In this document: piece by piece, positions 29,910 to 36,740 of the stretch
Layout of the letters: each line of letters opens with the position of its first letter
How positions within the stretch are numbered: the stretch's first letter is position 1
Assembly: GCF_002095485.1 (NCBI RefSeq)
Contig: NZ_MLFS01000017.1
Location: forward strand, 1-64,000
DNA length: 64,000 nucleotides
Direction of reading: 5' to 3'
From: Pantoea wallisii
GTDB lineage: Bacteria; Pseudomonadota; Gammaproteobacteria; Enterobacterales; Enterobacteriaceae
Notes under the pieces: generated by a model
Told to the model about the DNA's origin: nothing
The model's input: the letters and a program-made list of their open reading frames with translations, nothing else
Databases searched by the model: none
Position numbers and translations under genes: made by a program

Positions 29910-30086
29910 TTATGGTAGCGAGAGTCGTTCGCCAATCACTTTATAGCCAAGATCGGCGAATTTTTGCTGGCCGATTGACTCATTTTTGGTGGGCTCAAAC
30001 CAGGCATCGGCTTGTTCACCTGAGAAAAACCAGACCTCAGGCTCATTCGTGCCCAGCTGCACCCAATAAAATCCTTCCTTCATCAT
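29910..30086 (-). CDS. Small YWV/PEVW family protein, copy 1
   Basis: A 58-residue protein, MMKEGFYWVQLGTNEPEVWF with a later GYKVIGERLSLP end. It shares the pattern GFYWV-x-EPEVW-x-W/F-aromatic-P-x-KVxGERL with the genes at 30178 (minus) and 31770 (plus). Start chosen at 30086 (or 30083) because of GGAGG upstream; a longer reading exists but lacks a ribosome site. Function unknown. Confidence 0.65.
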   Translation of the reverse strand: MMKEGFYWVQLGTNEPEVWFFSGEQADAWFEPTKNESIGQQKFADLGYKVIGERLSLP

Positions 30087-30177
30087 CGCATCCTCCAGTG
30101 AGGAATATAGTCCAGCTACGCTGCGCTTAACAGCGCAACCGGCGATATTCTCAGAAAGAGACGAAAACTGAGGTAGC

Positions 30178-30354
30178 TTATGGCTCATCCGGCGGCGTCA
30201 GTTTGCCACTGAGAAGTTTAAAGCCTGCAGATTTAAAACGAGGCAGAGAAAGCGGAATTGGCTCCATGGGACGATAAAACCCCCGTCCTGCATCCCAATA
30301 CCATACCTCCGGCTCCGTTGTACTGCTGCCAACCCAGTAAAAACCCGTTTCCAT
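30178..30354 (-). CDS. Small YWV/PEVW family protein, copy 2
   Basis: A 58-residue ORF beginning METGFYWVGSSTTEPEVWYW and containing GFYRPMEPIPL and KLLSGKLTPPDEP. It lies directly upstream of copy 1 on the same strand, so the pair looks like a tandem duplication. CTGGAGAG precedes the ATG. Function unknown. Confidence 0.65.
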   Translation of the reverse strand: METGFYWVGSSTTEPEVWYWDAGRGFYRPMEPIPLSLPRFKSAGFKLLSGKLTPPDEP

Positions 30355-30523
30355 CAGTGCTCTCCAGAAATGAATGAAGGCACGCCTTCTCTAATTTCCG
30401 CAAAATAATGTATTAATTAAACTCAATGATCAATCCTGATAGCCGCTTCGCTTATTTCAGCGAAGTTAAGCCAGCAAGGAAAATAACGTCCGGTGGGTCG
30501 GTCCTGGCGTCATCAAATGGCCA

Positions 30524-30724
30524 TCACTGATCCTGATAGGGATCTTTTTTGTGATCATCACTGTCATCACGCGTGCGTGGTATTTCGCCATGTTCATTAG
30601 CGTTATCTGTCGCTGGATGATCATCTTCCTCATAAGCATTACCGGCATTTGGAGCGGCTTCCGGTAATCCTTTATGTACTTCACCTTCGTCTTTGCGCTC
30701 CTTATTCGTACTATGTTGCTTCAT
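30524..30724 (-). CDS. Small hydrophilic, probably disordered protein
   Basis: A 66-residue protein (MKQHSTNKERKDEGEVHKGL...) with almost no hydrophobic residues, rich in Asp, Glu, Lys, His and Asn; likely intrinsically disordered. Start chosen at 30724 behind GGAGAG. It resembles small stress/desiccation-type proteins in composition only. An overlapping frame (30466-30684) is considered a shadow. Confidence 0.5.
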   Translation of the reverse strand: MKQHSTNKERKDEGEVHKGLPEAAPNAGNAYEEDDHPATDNANEHGEIPRTRDDSDDHKKDPYQDQ

Positions 30725-30828
30725 ATTGCTCTCCATCTTTTAACGTAATGTAATGATGAATTTCATGTTCCGCGCAGCGGTTTTCTGCCACGGGGAAGCC
30801 TGTTCCTACTGTACACGCAGTAGGGTTA

Positions 30829-30858
30829 ACTTGTACAGTTTTGCAAACCTGTACAAGT
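30829..30858. promoter_or_regulatory. MlrA/BluR-type operator dyad, site 1
   Basis: Perfect ten-base inverted repeat ACTTGTACAG / CTGTACAAGT with a 10-nt spacer, i.e. TTGTACA-N12-TGTACAA. This matches the architecture I recall for the MlrA box in front of E. coli csgD (TTGTACA-N12-TGTACAA core); BluR is an MlrA paralogue. It lies upstream of the divergent 30524 gene and the ariR region. The regulator gene is not in this window. Confidence 0.6.
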
Positions 30859-31060
30859 TTGAGATGGTTGTATAGAAGGCTGTGATGCCTTTTTTAAGCA
30901 AATATTTTTTGTTCAATAGAATGAGGGATTTAAAATACATTTTTGAGAAAAATTATCATTAACCTAATGATTTTATAACTAAAAGCAATCGATATGATTG
31001 CTGTAAATACGCGATTTTAACCTTTACCTCTCATCAGACCACACGATTTGCTAACTGCAT

Positions 31061-31092
31061 AGTTGTACAACATTGCAAAGTTTGTATAACTT
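31061..31092 (+). promoter_or_regulatory. Operator/promoter of sRNA A, site 2
   Basis: AGTTGTACAA...TTGTATAACTT dyad. Within it TTGTAC (31063-31068), 16 bp, TATAAC (31085-31090) form a plausible sigma-70 promoter, so a MerR-type regulator would sit between -35 and -10. The same layout recurs on the minus strand at 36741-36772. Confidence 0.65.
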
Positions 31093-31096
31093 CTCG

Positions 31097-31183
31097 GGGT
31101 GGCAATCAGTCACACGTAACGAATGATGCATTGCATCGCCTCTGAAGGTGTTGTGGATTTCCACCTTCAGAGGCTCTTTTTTT
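31097..31183 (+). ncRNA. Candidate small RNA A (ariR leader or free sRNA)
   Basis: Predicted RNA of about 87 nt from the promoter above to a strong intrinsic terminator. Structure: hairpin 1 GATGC-ATT-GCATC (31125-31137), then terminator hairpin with 13-base arms (31138-31150 and 31162-31174) and a T tract to 31183. A second, diverged copy exists at 36639-36735 with compensatory changes in both stems. Since ariR starts only 75 bp downstream, it may be an attenuating leader. No family is recognised; the 5' end is estimated. Confidence 0.65.
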
Positions 31184-31257
31184 ACCTGACTGATTCAATA
31201 TTCACTCTGACAGTAATGGTCATCGCACCGGCTGTTAAGCAACTTGTGAGGCTTGTA

Positions 31258-31521
31258 ATGGAACTAAGGTCATTGGCATCAACTGAGTCTCAGCTATCTG
31301 AATATTTTAAAAACGCCGGTGCACAATACACCAGTGAAAAAGAAGTTATTGCAATCATCTACAAACAGCTGGCTGCCGTGAAACTCCGCGTAAGTAATAA
31401 AGATATTATTCTGGCACTGCTTGAGAGGTTAGAATCTGAGCATGATGTTGTCCAGCTGGATATTTATCGCCAGGCGTTGGAGCTGATCGTTCAGCGGGCA
31501 CCAGAGGAAACAGCACCGTAA
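31258..31521 (+). CDS. ariR: AriR/YmgB-type biofilm and acid-resistance regulator
   Basis: An 87-residue helical protein resembling E. coli AriR (YmgB): SEYFKNAGAQYTSEKEVI, NKDIILALLERLESEHDVVQ, DIYRQALELIVQ. In E. coli the ycgZ-ymgA-ariR-ymgC operon is repressed by BluR, relieved by the blue-light photoreceptor BluF and acts on biofilm through the Rcs system. Here a BLUF-EAL gene lies about 460 bp downstream and rcsA elsewhere in the window. Start chosen at MELRSLAST; the frame open further upstream runs through a terminator hairpin and is not used. Confidence 0.75.
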   Translation: MELRSLASTESQLSEYFKNAGAQYTSEKEVIAIIYKQLAAVKLRVSNKDIILALLERLESEHDVVQLDIYRQALELIVQRAPEETAP

Positions 31522-31582
31522 ATATTGTCTCCAAAGAAGTGACGGTGATTCGCTGACAGTGATGTAAGTTGCGTAAATTAAT

Positions 31583-31607
31583 GGCCCCTCAGCGCAGGGG
31601 CTTTTTC
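31583..31607 (+). terminator. Rho-independent terminator after ariR
   Basis: GCCCCT / AGGGGC stem followed by TTTTT. Confidence 0.8.
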
Positions 31608-31769
31608 ATTTCTTGCGCTTCGCTTATTCAATGCATAAACCGCTGACTGGATTCGCGCGCGTTATACTCTGCTAAGATTAGTGGTTAAGGCTGGATTCTC
31701 CATCGCGCCAAAAGCGTGTTCATCAGGCGTGCAGAACAGCCTGAACAACGATTATCTTCAGGTAAGACT

Positions 31770-31949
31770 ATGCAAGACGGCTATTACTGGGTCAAAGATG
31801 GTGAACGCTTTCCGGAAGTGTGGCTCTATCAGCGGCAATTTGGCTGGTTTCGTCCCTGCAGCGCGGTCCCCATGACGCAGAAAACCTTTGAGCTGATGAA
31901 GTACAAAGTACTCGGCGAGCGCCTGAACCAACCGCTCAGGCAGTATTGA
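31770..31949 (+). CDS. Small YWV/PEVW family protein, copy 3
   Basis: A 59-residue protein, MQDGYYWVKDGERFPEVWLY then GWFRPCSAVPM and YKVLGERLNQP. It shares with copies 1 and 2 the GxYWV, PEVW, aromatic-RP and KVLGERL elements, although it is on the other strand 1.4 kb away. CAGGTAAG precedes the ATG. Function unknown. Confidence 0.65.
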   Translation: MQDGYYWVKDGERFPEVWLYQRQFGWFRPCSAVPMTQKTFELMKYKVLGERLNQPLRQY

Positions 31950-31950
31950 T

Positions 31951-31975
31951 CGTCAACCGCAGCAAGCGGTTGACG
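31951..31975. terminator. Hairpin between convergent genes
   Basis: Perfect ten-base stem CGTCAACCGC / GCGGTTGACG with a 5-nt loop between copy 3 and the bluF-like gene. No T tract, so termination activity is uncertain. Confidence 0.5.
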
Positions 31976-31983
31976 CCAGGGCA

Positions 31984-33195
31984 TTACTTAATTTCCGGCC
32001 AGGCAACCACGGGGAATCCGCTGAACTGCGGACGGGCAAACAGATATCCCTGGAACTGGCTGATGCCAACCGCTTCCAGCCACATCCACTCTTCCGCTTT
32101 CTCCACGCCTTCTGCAACAACGGCAATCTCCAGCGATGCACAGCACTTGATGATGGCATGCACAATGGCCTGCTTGGGGCCGCTTTTATGCACATCGCTG
32201 ATAATTTCGCGGTCGATCTTGATCTTATCCGGCTGAAACTTAGAGAGCAGAGACAATCCCGCAAAGCCGGCGCCAAAATCATCCAGCGCCAGGCTAATGC
32301 CGGCGGCCTTAAGTTTTTTCACTTCCGCCGTAAACTCTTCGGCGCGGGAGATAATCTCATTCTCCGTGACTTCTACCACGATCTGTTCCGGAATCAGCCC
32401 GTTAGCATTGATCTCTTTCAGCAGAAATTCCACCGCATCAGGCACCGTCACCAGCGACATCGGTAACAGATTGATGGTCAATGTCTGGTTACCGATGCCC
32501 AGTTTCTTTGCCAGGCTGAACGCCAGGCTTTTGGCCTGAATGTCAGCGTGATAGATGGCCTCTCCGCCGAATGCAGCAAAATACTCCTGCGGTGAACCGC
32601 CGGTGGGGGTACGGATCAACGCTTCATAGGCGGTGATGCGACGGGAAAACGGATCGACAATCGGCTGGAATGCAAAGCGGCAATCCTGGACGTGATGCTG
32701 GAAGCTCTCCAGCTCGCGATACGAGTCACTGTCGGCTACAAACTCCCAGGTGCTGGCCGGCGGGATTTCGAAGTAGTTCTCTTTCTCGCGCGCCTCAACA
32801 AAGGTACGCAGAAACTGGAGTGCGCGATCGTCGTAAGTCAGCTGATAGCGCGAGGTACCTTTATCCAGTACGGCCTGTAGCACGCTGGATTTTTCGTGTT
32901 CGCGTAGATCAAACAGCTCCATCCCGACATTACCAAAGCGGCGGGCAGGGGCGAAGTCATGCATCAGTTCAACGAGGTTATGGTGGCGTGCGTCCTGGCA
33001 AATACGATTGTAAATTCCCTGTACCTCCTGATCCGGTCCTTCCAGTAACTGGAAGAAATGCAGCCCATCAAAAAGTAATATTCCTGTCACGCTCGACAGT
33101 TCATTTTTTTTGTTGGCCTTTGCCACCATGTCTTGCAGCGTTTTCACTGGAACATGGTCATAAAGGTGGCTGCGATAAAGGATGGTGGTCAGCAT
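31984..33195 (-). CDS. bluF: BLUF-EAL blue-light photoreceptor (BluF/YcgF-like)
   Basis: A 403-residue protein. The N-terminal BLUF flavin domain (1-95) shows the photocycle Tyr7 (TILYRS), Asn31 and a Gln at about 49 (FFQLLEG). The C-terminal EAL domain (about 165-395) contains EALIR (191-195), INLLP (N242), VVEVTE (E275, E278), LDDFGAG (D305, D306), IKID (K326), AEGVE (E362) and QGYLFARP (Q382). E. coli BluF has no phosphodiesterase activity and instead antagonises the repressor BluR; here the catalytic residues look complete, so activity cannot be excluded. Confidence 0.9.
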   Translation of the reverse strand: MLTTILYRSHLYDHVPVKTLQDMVAKANKKNELSSVTGILLFDGLHFFQLLEGPDQEVQGIYNRICQDARHHNLVELMHDFAPARRFGNVGMELFDLREHEKSSVLQAVLDKGTSRYQLTYDDRALQFLRTFVEAREKENYFEIPPASTWEFVADSDSYRELESFQHHVQDCRFAFQPIVDPFSRRITAYEALIRTPTGGSPQEYFAAFGGEAIYHADIQAKSLAFSLAKKLGIGNQTLTINLLPMSLVTVPDAVEFLLKEINANGLIPEQIVVEVTENEIISRAEEFTAEVKKLKAAGISLALDDFGAGFAGLSLLSKFQPDKIKIDREIISDVHKSGPKQAIVHAIIKCCASLEIAVVAEGVEKAEEWMWLEAVGISQFQGYLFARPQFSGFPVVAWPEIK

Positions 33196-33441
33196 GTAGA
33201 TTATCCGGCTGTATAATTATTTTGGCTCATACAGTAGCAGGCGCATAGCGGGGTCTGTCCAGCGCTAAGCGGCATGATCGTCCACTATTTCGTAAAATTA
33301 GCGTTAAACGAAACGGCTAAAATGGCTCGTCAAGTCAATTTGTTCATGCTGTACGCAACGCATGCATTATCGATAAATAAATTCGATTGAATAGATAAAT
33401 GAAAAGCGTATGGTTGCTCACGTTAACCAGAGGTGAGAAAC

Positions 33442-33690
33442 ATGTTACGTGATTATTTGAAGATTGATGAGAGCGATCGTTTAGTTGAACAGAGTGTGTT
33501 GCGCCAAAATAACCGGGGCCAGGAAGATGTCACCGAGTGGCGCATTATTGCCGCCAATGGCGAAGCGAAAGGCCGCGTTGTGCTGTTTGATAAGCTCAGC
33601 AATCGTCGCTCCTGGCCTGTCAGCTATCGCATTATGCAAACAGACATGCAGGGCAAAGTTGTAGTCGATCATCTGACCGACGTGCTGTAA
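33442..33690 (+). CDS. Small hypothetical protein
   Basis: An 82-residue protein (MLRDYLKIDESDRLVEQSVL...) with a probable beta-rich core (EWRIIAANGEAKGRVVLFDK, SYRIMQTDMQGKVVVDHL). Not recognised. A good ribosome site (AGAGGTGAG) precedes ATG 33442, and a terminator follows. Confidence 0.6.
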   Translation: MLRDYLKIDESDRLVEQSVLRQNNRGQEDVTEWRIIAANGEAKGRVVLFDKLSNRRSWPVSYRIMQTDMQGKVVVDHLTDVL

Positions 33691-33716
33691 TTTTTGCCGT
33701 AGTGCTTGCAAGACTT

Positions 33717-33740
33717 AACCCGCGCTGCCGCGGGTTTTTT
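33717..33740 (+). terminator. Rho-independent terminator
   Basis: AACCCGCG / CGCGGGTT stem with a 4-nt loop and T run. Confidence 0.88.
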
Positions 33741-33745
33741 GCATC

Positions 33746-34396
33746 TTATCCCTGACTCATACGCCGGCGCAGCTCAACCAGCGTGCCGATTATCTGCAGT
33801 TGATTATCTTCACTGTGCAACGCCGGAAAATCCGGGTTTAGCGGCCGTAACGAAAAAACAGGCGCGTCATTGCGCTGCTCATGTACCCGGTAAATTCGCA
33901 CCTGCACGTGGCTGTTTACCAATGCCAGCACGACGACACCCGGTTTCGCCTCCAGCGCAGGCTCAAAGATTAATCGATCGCCAGGTCGAAAGTCCGGCTG
34001 CATCGCCGCATCTTCCAGCGTCACCGCCAGCGCGCCGTCACTGAGTGGCGTATCACTGTAGAGAAAGTGTGTCGCCTGCGTCTGCAGGCGCAAACGCTCT
34101 TCGCCTGACCAGCCTGCGGCCTGGGCCAGACTCAGTAAAGGCACCGCGGTGACAGCATGCGGATGAGTGGCGTGATCAAACACCTCGCCATCGCCATCAA
34201 TGATCCACGCCGGCGTACACTGCAGCAATTCTGCCAGCCGGAGCAGATTCTCTCCACGCGGTACGGTTTCTTCCTTTTCCCATTGTGAAACAGCCACATG
34301 TGATACGCCGATACCACTGGCCAGCGCTTGCTGCGTATAGGCCAGCGCTTTGCGCCGCGTACGGATACGTTCACCCATCGATTCTTTCATCATCAT
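33746..34396 (-). CDS. P22 c2-like phage repressor, S24 dyad degenerate
   Basis: A 216-residue XRE/S24 repressor. The N-terminus (MGERIRTRRKAL...GVSHVAVSQWEKEET) closely resembles the P22 c2 helix-turn-helix. The C-terminal S24 domain keeps an Ala-Gly linker (LAQAAGW) but the position of the catalytic Ser (usually DSM) reads DAAM, and the Lys of the dyad appears as Arg (HVQVRIYR). If so, it cannot self-cleave under RecA. Two c2-type operators lie in its promoter region, between it and the divergent three-gene set. Start chosen behind AGGAG. Confidence 0.85.
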   Translation of the reverse strand: MMMKESMGERIRTRRKALAYTQQALASGIGVSHVAVSQWEKEETVPRGENLLRLAELLQCTPAWIIDGDGEVFDHATHPHAVTAVPLLSLAQAAGWSGEERLRLQTQATHFLYSDTPLSDGALAVTLEDAAMQPDFRPGDRLIFEPALEAKPGVVVLALVNSHVQVRIYRVHEQRNDAPVFSLRPLNPDFPALHSEDNQLQIIGTLVELRRRMSQG

Positions 34397-34420
34397 CTTG
34401 ACAACTCCTGATTGGTTGAC

Positions 34421-34434
34421 TTAAGTATACTTAA
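34421..34434. promoter_or_regulatory. Repressor operator O1
   Basis: Perfect palindrome TTAAGTATACTTAA, matching the P22 c2 operator pattern TTAAG-N4-CTTAA. It lies about 25 bp upstream of the repressor start. Confidence 0.7.
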
Positions 34435-34443
34435 ATTCATTAA

Positions 34444-34458
34444 TTAAAGTAAACTTAA
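34444..34458. promoter_or_regulatory. Repressor operator O2
   Basis: TTAAAGTAAACTTAA, an imperfect copy of O1 whose AAGT-N2-ACTT core is centred 24 bp away, allowing cooperative binding. Confidence 0.65.
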
Positions 34459-34538
34459 ATAACGGCGCTGGCTGCACATCTGGCAAGGGCAGTCAGCGAA
34501 TCTAAGTCAGGCATATTGCCAGTGTTGAGAGGTGAGGC

Positions 34539-34928
34539 ATGGAGAGTAGTTTGGTCACAAGCGTTGGCGCACTGCTTCTCGGCGGGGGGGCAGCAGCGGT
34601 GTTCTGGAAACCGTTAATGGCGGGTATTGCCGCTATCGTCACCAGCAATCGCGCAGGCGGCGAGATCATCACCAGCTACAAAGAGCAGGTGCTGCTTCTC
34701 AAAGAGAGCCATGTGCTGATGCGTCAGGAGAACGATGAGCTACGTATCCGCCACGATAAGAATCTGCGGCGTATCTCATCGCTGGAGACCGATCTGCGGC
34801 TGATAAAGAACGCCCTTGGCATTCTGCTGGCAACAACGGAAGCCGATCACAGCGATAAGTTCCGCAGTCAGATTAATCAACTGATCACCACACTGGAGGA
34901 GAACCGCGATGGTGCAGATAAACAGTGA
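34539..34928 (+). CDS. Membrane-anchored coiled-coil protein
   Basis: A 129-residue protein: a Gly/Ala-rich hydrophobic N-terminus (SSLVTSVGALLLGGGAAAVF, one likely membrane segment up to about residue 35) and then a charged coiled coil (YKEQVLLLKESHVLMRQEND...). Not recognised. First gene of a set divergent from the c2-like repressor and probably controlled by O1/O2. TGAGAGGTGAGGC precedes the ATG. Confidence 0.6.
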   Translation: MESSLVTSVGALLLGGGAAAVFWKPLMAGIAAIVTSNRAGGEIITSYKEQVLLLKESHVLMRQENDELRIRHDKNLRRISSLETDLRLIKNALGILLATTEADHSDKFRSQINQLITTLEENRDGADKQ

Positions 34929-35238
34929 GTTCGTTGTGAAGAGCCATCGGCGGCACCTGCTGCTGGGAGGGCTGCTAATGCTGTTATCGCTGCTGTGCGT
35001 AGCGATGACCATCATGTTTGTTTATGTCAACAACAGCGCTAACCGGCGCGTCGAAGATATCCGTCATCAGTATCGGGTGATTTCCGATCGGCGCGAAGCA
35101 AAAGTCGCAGAGTTAACCAATCAGGTGATTGTGCTGCAGAAAAAACTTGAGAGCCCCCAGGGCCAGGCCAGCAGTAAGGCTGCGGGCAAAGCCAATCCGA
35201 CGGCAGGGCAGGCGTCGCCGCCAGCGACATCCCGCTAA
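34909..35238 (+). CDS. Single-pass membrane protein
   Basis: A 109-residue protein whose start overlaps the previous gene by 20 bp. It has one strong membrane helix (LLLGGLLMLLSLLCVAMTIM, about residues 18-45), a short coiled coil and an Ala/Pro/Ser-rich disordered tail. The topology recalls an i-spanin, but there is no overlapping o-spanin or lysozyme, so a lysis function is not claimed. Confidence 0.55.
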   Translation: MVQINSEFVVKSHRRHLLLGGLLMLLSLLCVAMTIMFVYVNNSANRRVEDIRHQYRVISDRREAKVAELTNQVIVLQKKLESPQGQASSKAAGKANPTAGQASPPATSR

Positions 35239-35248
35239 GGAGGCCAGA

Positions 35249-35841
35249 ATGCGTATTACCGAGCAGATCGCAGACAGTTTCCATCGACTGTGGTCTTTAT
35301 TAAGCAAGAAGGAGAAAGTTATGAGTGAACAAACTGTCATCGCACCAACGAATACCGAGGCGGAGCACGATCTGTCGCCACTGGAGAGTTTTGCTAATGA
35401 GACAGCCACCACATCAGCGGTGGCGACGCCAGCCACAGGCGCGCCGGCGGCCGCGCTGTTCAAAAACAGGAGGATACCGCTGCGCAGGCTGATAGCACTG
35501 GCGTGGCGCCAATCGTAGCAGAGCAGCCGGCTGCTGCAGACGCACCTGTCGATCTGGATCAGCAGCTGGCGACGCAGGATCCGCTGGCAAATGGGTCTGC
35601 CAGCGCTGGTGCATCATCTGCCTCGACACCGGGCTTACGCAACGATCAGCAACCTGATGCATCGGTAAGCCCGCCAGCACCTGCTTCATCTGCATCCGCG
35701 GCGACAGACACCGTGCGCCAGGACATTGCTGCCGGTGTGAAGGATTTTGCCCAGGCTTTCAGCTTCGTCGAACAGGGCGTACTGAAACTGGGGTCGGCAG
35801 CAAAGGATGAGCTGATCGCGCTGGCGAAGAAGTATATGTAA
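35249..35841 (+). pseudogene. Ala/Ser/Pro-rich unknown protein, frame broken at 35462-35466
   Basis: Third gene of the repressor-linked set, with a strong AAGGAGG ribosome site. The first frame reads MRITEQIADSFHRLWSLLSK... to ...ALFKNRRIPL and stops at 35518; the second is open upstream of its nominal GTG at 35503 (QEDTAAQADSTGV) and ends ...ELIALAKKYM. Restoring one A in the CAAAAAC run fuses them into about 197 residues: low-complexity middle and a helical C-terminus. An alternative start at 35321 also has a good ribosome site. Confidence 0.55.
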
Positions 35842-35979
35842 GGCTCAAATAATATGGGAACAGGATGTTCCCAGCTTGCACTGCTTCCGATTATTCTTAG
35901 AGCGGTCTCGCTATTTTCTACTATCTTTAATCGTTCGAGCGTTATTTTAACTGGCTTTTACAGCGAAAAGGAAAATAGC

Positions 35980-36246
35980 ATGAGTGATACAGAGGCAATC
36001 AAAACCAAAACTGAATACCTGCGTGATGTCACCTCACAGCTAAAAGAGATGCGTCACTACGCGCAGACAAATACCGAGACGCTCTCAAGCCACTGGCTGG
36101 CCTTTGACGCCGGAGAGTATAAGGACAAAGAGAATGCAGCACGGTTTGATGCGCTGATAAATAAGCAGGGCAAGTTGCTGGATGATATTGATCTGGCGAT
36201 TCAGGATCTGGAAATCGCCATCAACCACAGTGAGCAGGAGAGCTAA
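35980..36246 (+). CDS. Small helical hypothetical protein
   Basis: An 88-residue, acidic, all-helical protein (MSDTEAIKTKTEYLRDVTSQ...). Start chosen at 35980 behind AAAAGGAAAATAGC; the upstream extension of the frame is not protein-like. Not recognised; convergent with the DinI-family gene. Confidence 0.55.
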   Translation: MSDTEAIKTKTEYLRDVTSQLKEMRHYAQTNTETLSSHWLAFDAGEYKDKENAARFDALINKQGKLLDDIDLAIQDLEIAINHSEQES

Positions 36247-36264
36247 GCCCGCTCTGCTGGTGGC

Positions 36265-36507
36265 TTAATCAGCCACCAGCCACATTTCCGCTTCATCGAA
36301 CATCTCTTCTACGATACGCGCGATGGTCGCTTTATCATTTTTACTCATATCCGTATCAATCGCGTTACGCTCCATTGGCTTAACGCGTACTTCCAGATCC
36401 GGAAAGACGCGGTGAACGCGCTTCTCCAGCTCCTCTAAAATCATCTCACGCGCGCCAGGCAGGCCGGCGACATTGCGCTTGTCGTAAATCAGTTCCACAA
36501 ACATCAA
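36265..36507 (-). CDS. DinI/MsgA family DNA-damage-inducible protein
   Basis: An 80-residue protein of the DinI family, closest in memory to Salmonella MsgA: MFVELIYDKRNVAGLPGARE, VHRVFPDLEVRVKPM, and the acidic C-terminal helix IARIVEEMFDEAEMW. DinI modulates RecA filaments and UmuD/LexA cleavage. A LexA box lies 34 bp upstream of the start. The second ATG (36504) may be the true start. Confidence 0.85.
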   Translation of the reverse strand: MMFVELIYDKRNVAGLPGAREMILEELEKRVHRVFPDLEVRVKPMERNAIDTDMSKNDKATIARIVEEMFDEAEMWLVAD

Positions 36508-36540
36508 AGCGATCCATTAATCAAAGTGGGAGCGTAATAA

Positions 36541-36560
36541 TACTGTAAATAAAAACAGTG
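36541..36560 (-). promoter_or_regulatory. LexA box upstream of the DinI-family gene
   Basis: TACTGTaaataaaaACAGTG: perfect CTGT-N8-ACAG core, one mismatch in the outer dyad. Indicates SOS control of the gene starting at 36507. Confidence 0.85.
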
Positions 36561-36638
36561 GCAAGCGGCGTTCAGGCAAAAATTTCTATTTCTGGCAAAC
36601 GTCGCACAAACGGGTGAGGAAGAAGCAGGGCAGAAGGG

Positions 36639-36735
36639 AAAAATTGAACCTCTGGAGGTGGAAATCCAGCAACACCTCCAGAGGCGGTGCAAGCGCACCA
36701 TTCGTTCAAGGACAATCTACGACACACGTCGTGAG
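36639..36735 (-). ncRNA. Candidate small RNA B
   Basis: Predicted RNA of about 97 nt on the minus strand, a second copy of the structure at 31097. Hairpin 1 is GGTGC-GCTT-GCACC (36699-36686); the terminator hairpin has 12-base arms (36684-36673 and 36660-36649) followed by TTCAATTTTT. Against copy A, hairpin 1 changes an A-T pair to G-C and the terminator stem changes an A-T pair to G-C, so pairing is kept. Shared sequence blocks are AACGAATG, CGCCTCTG, AGGTGTTG and TGGATTTCCACCT. No family is recognised. Confidence 0.65.
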
Positions 36736-36740
36736 CATTA

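Noticed and set aside
31123-31257. N-terminal extension of AriR
   Set aside because: The extension would translate through a perfect terminator hairpin and is absent from AriR homologues I know.
34909-35238. Spanin
   Set aside because: One membrane helix and a coiled coil fit, but there is no outer-membrane partner gene or endolysin nearby.
33746-35841. Intact prophage around the c2-like repressor
   Set aside because: No integrase, terminase, capsid, tail or lysis genes and no attachment repeats seen.
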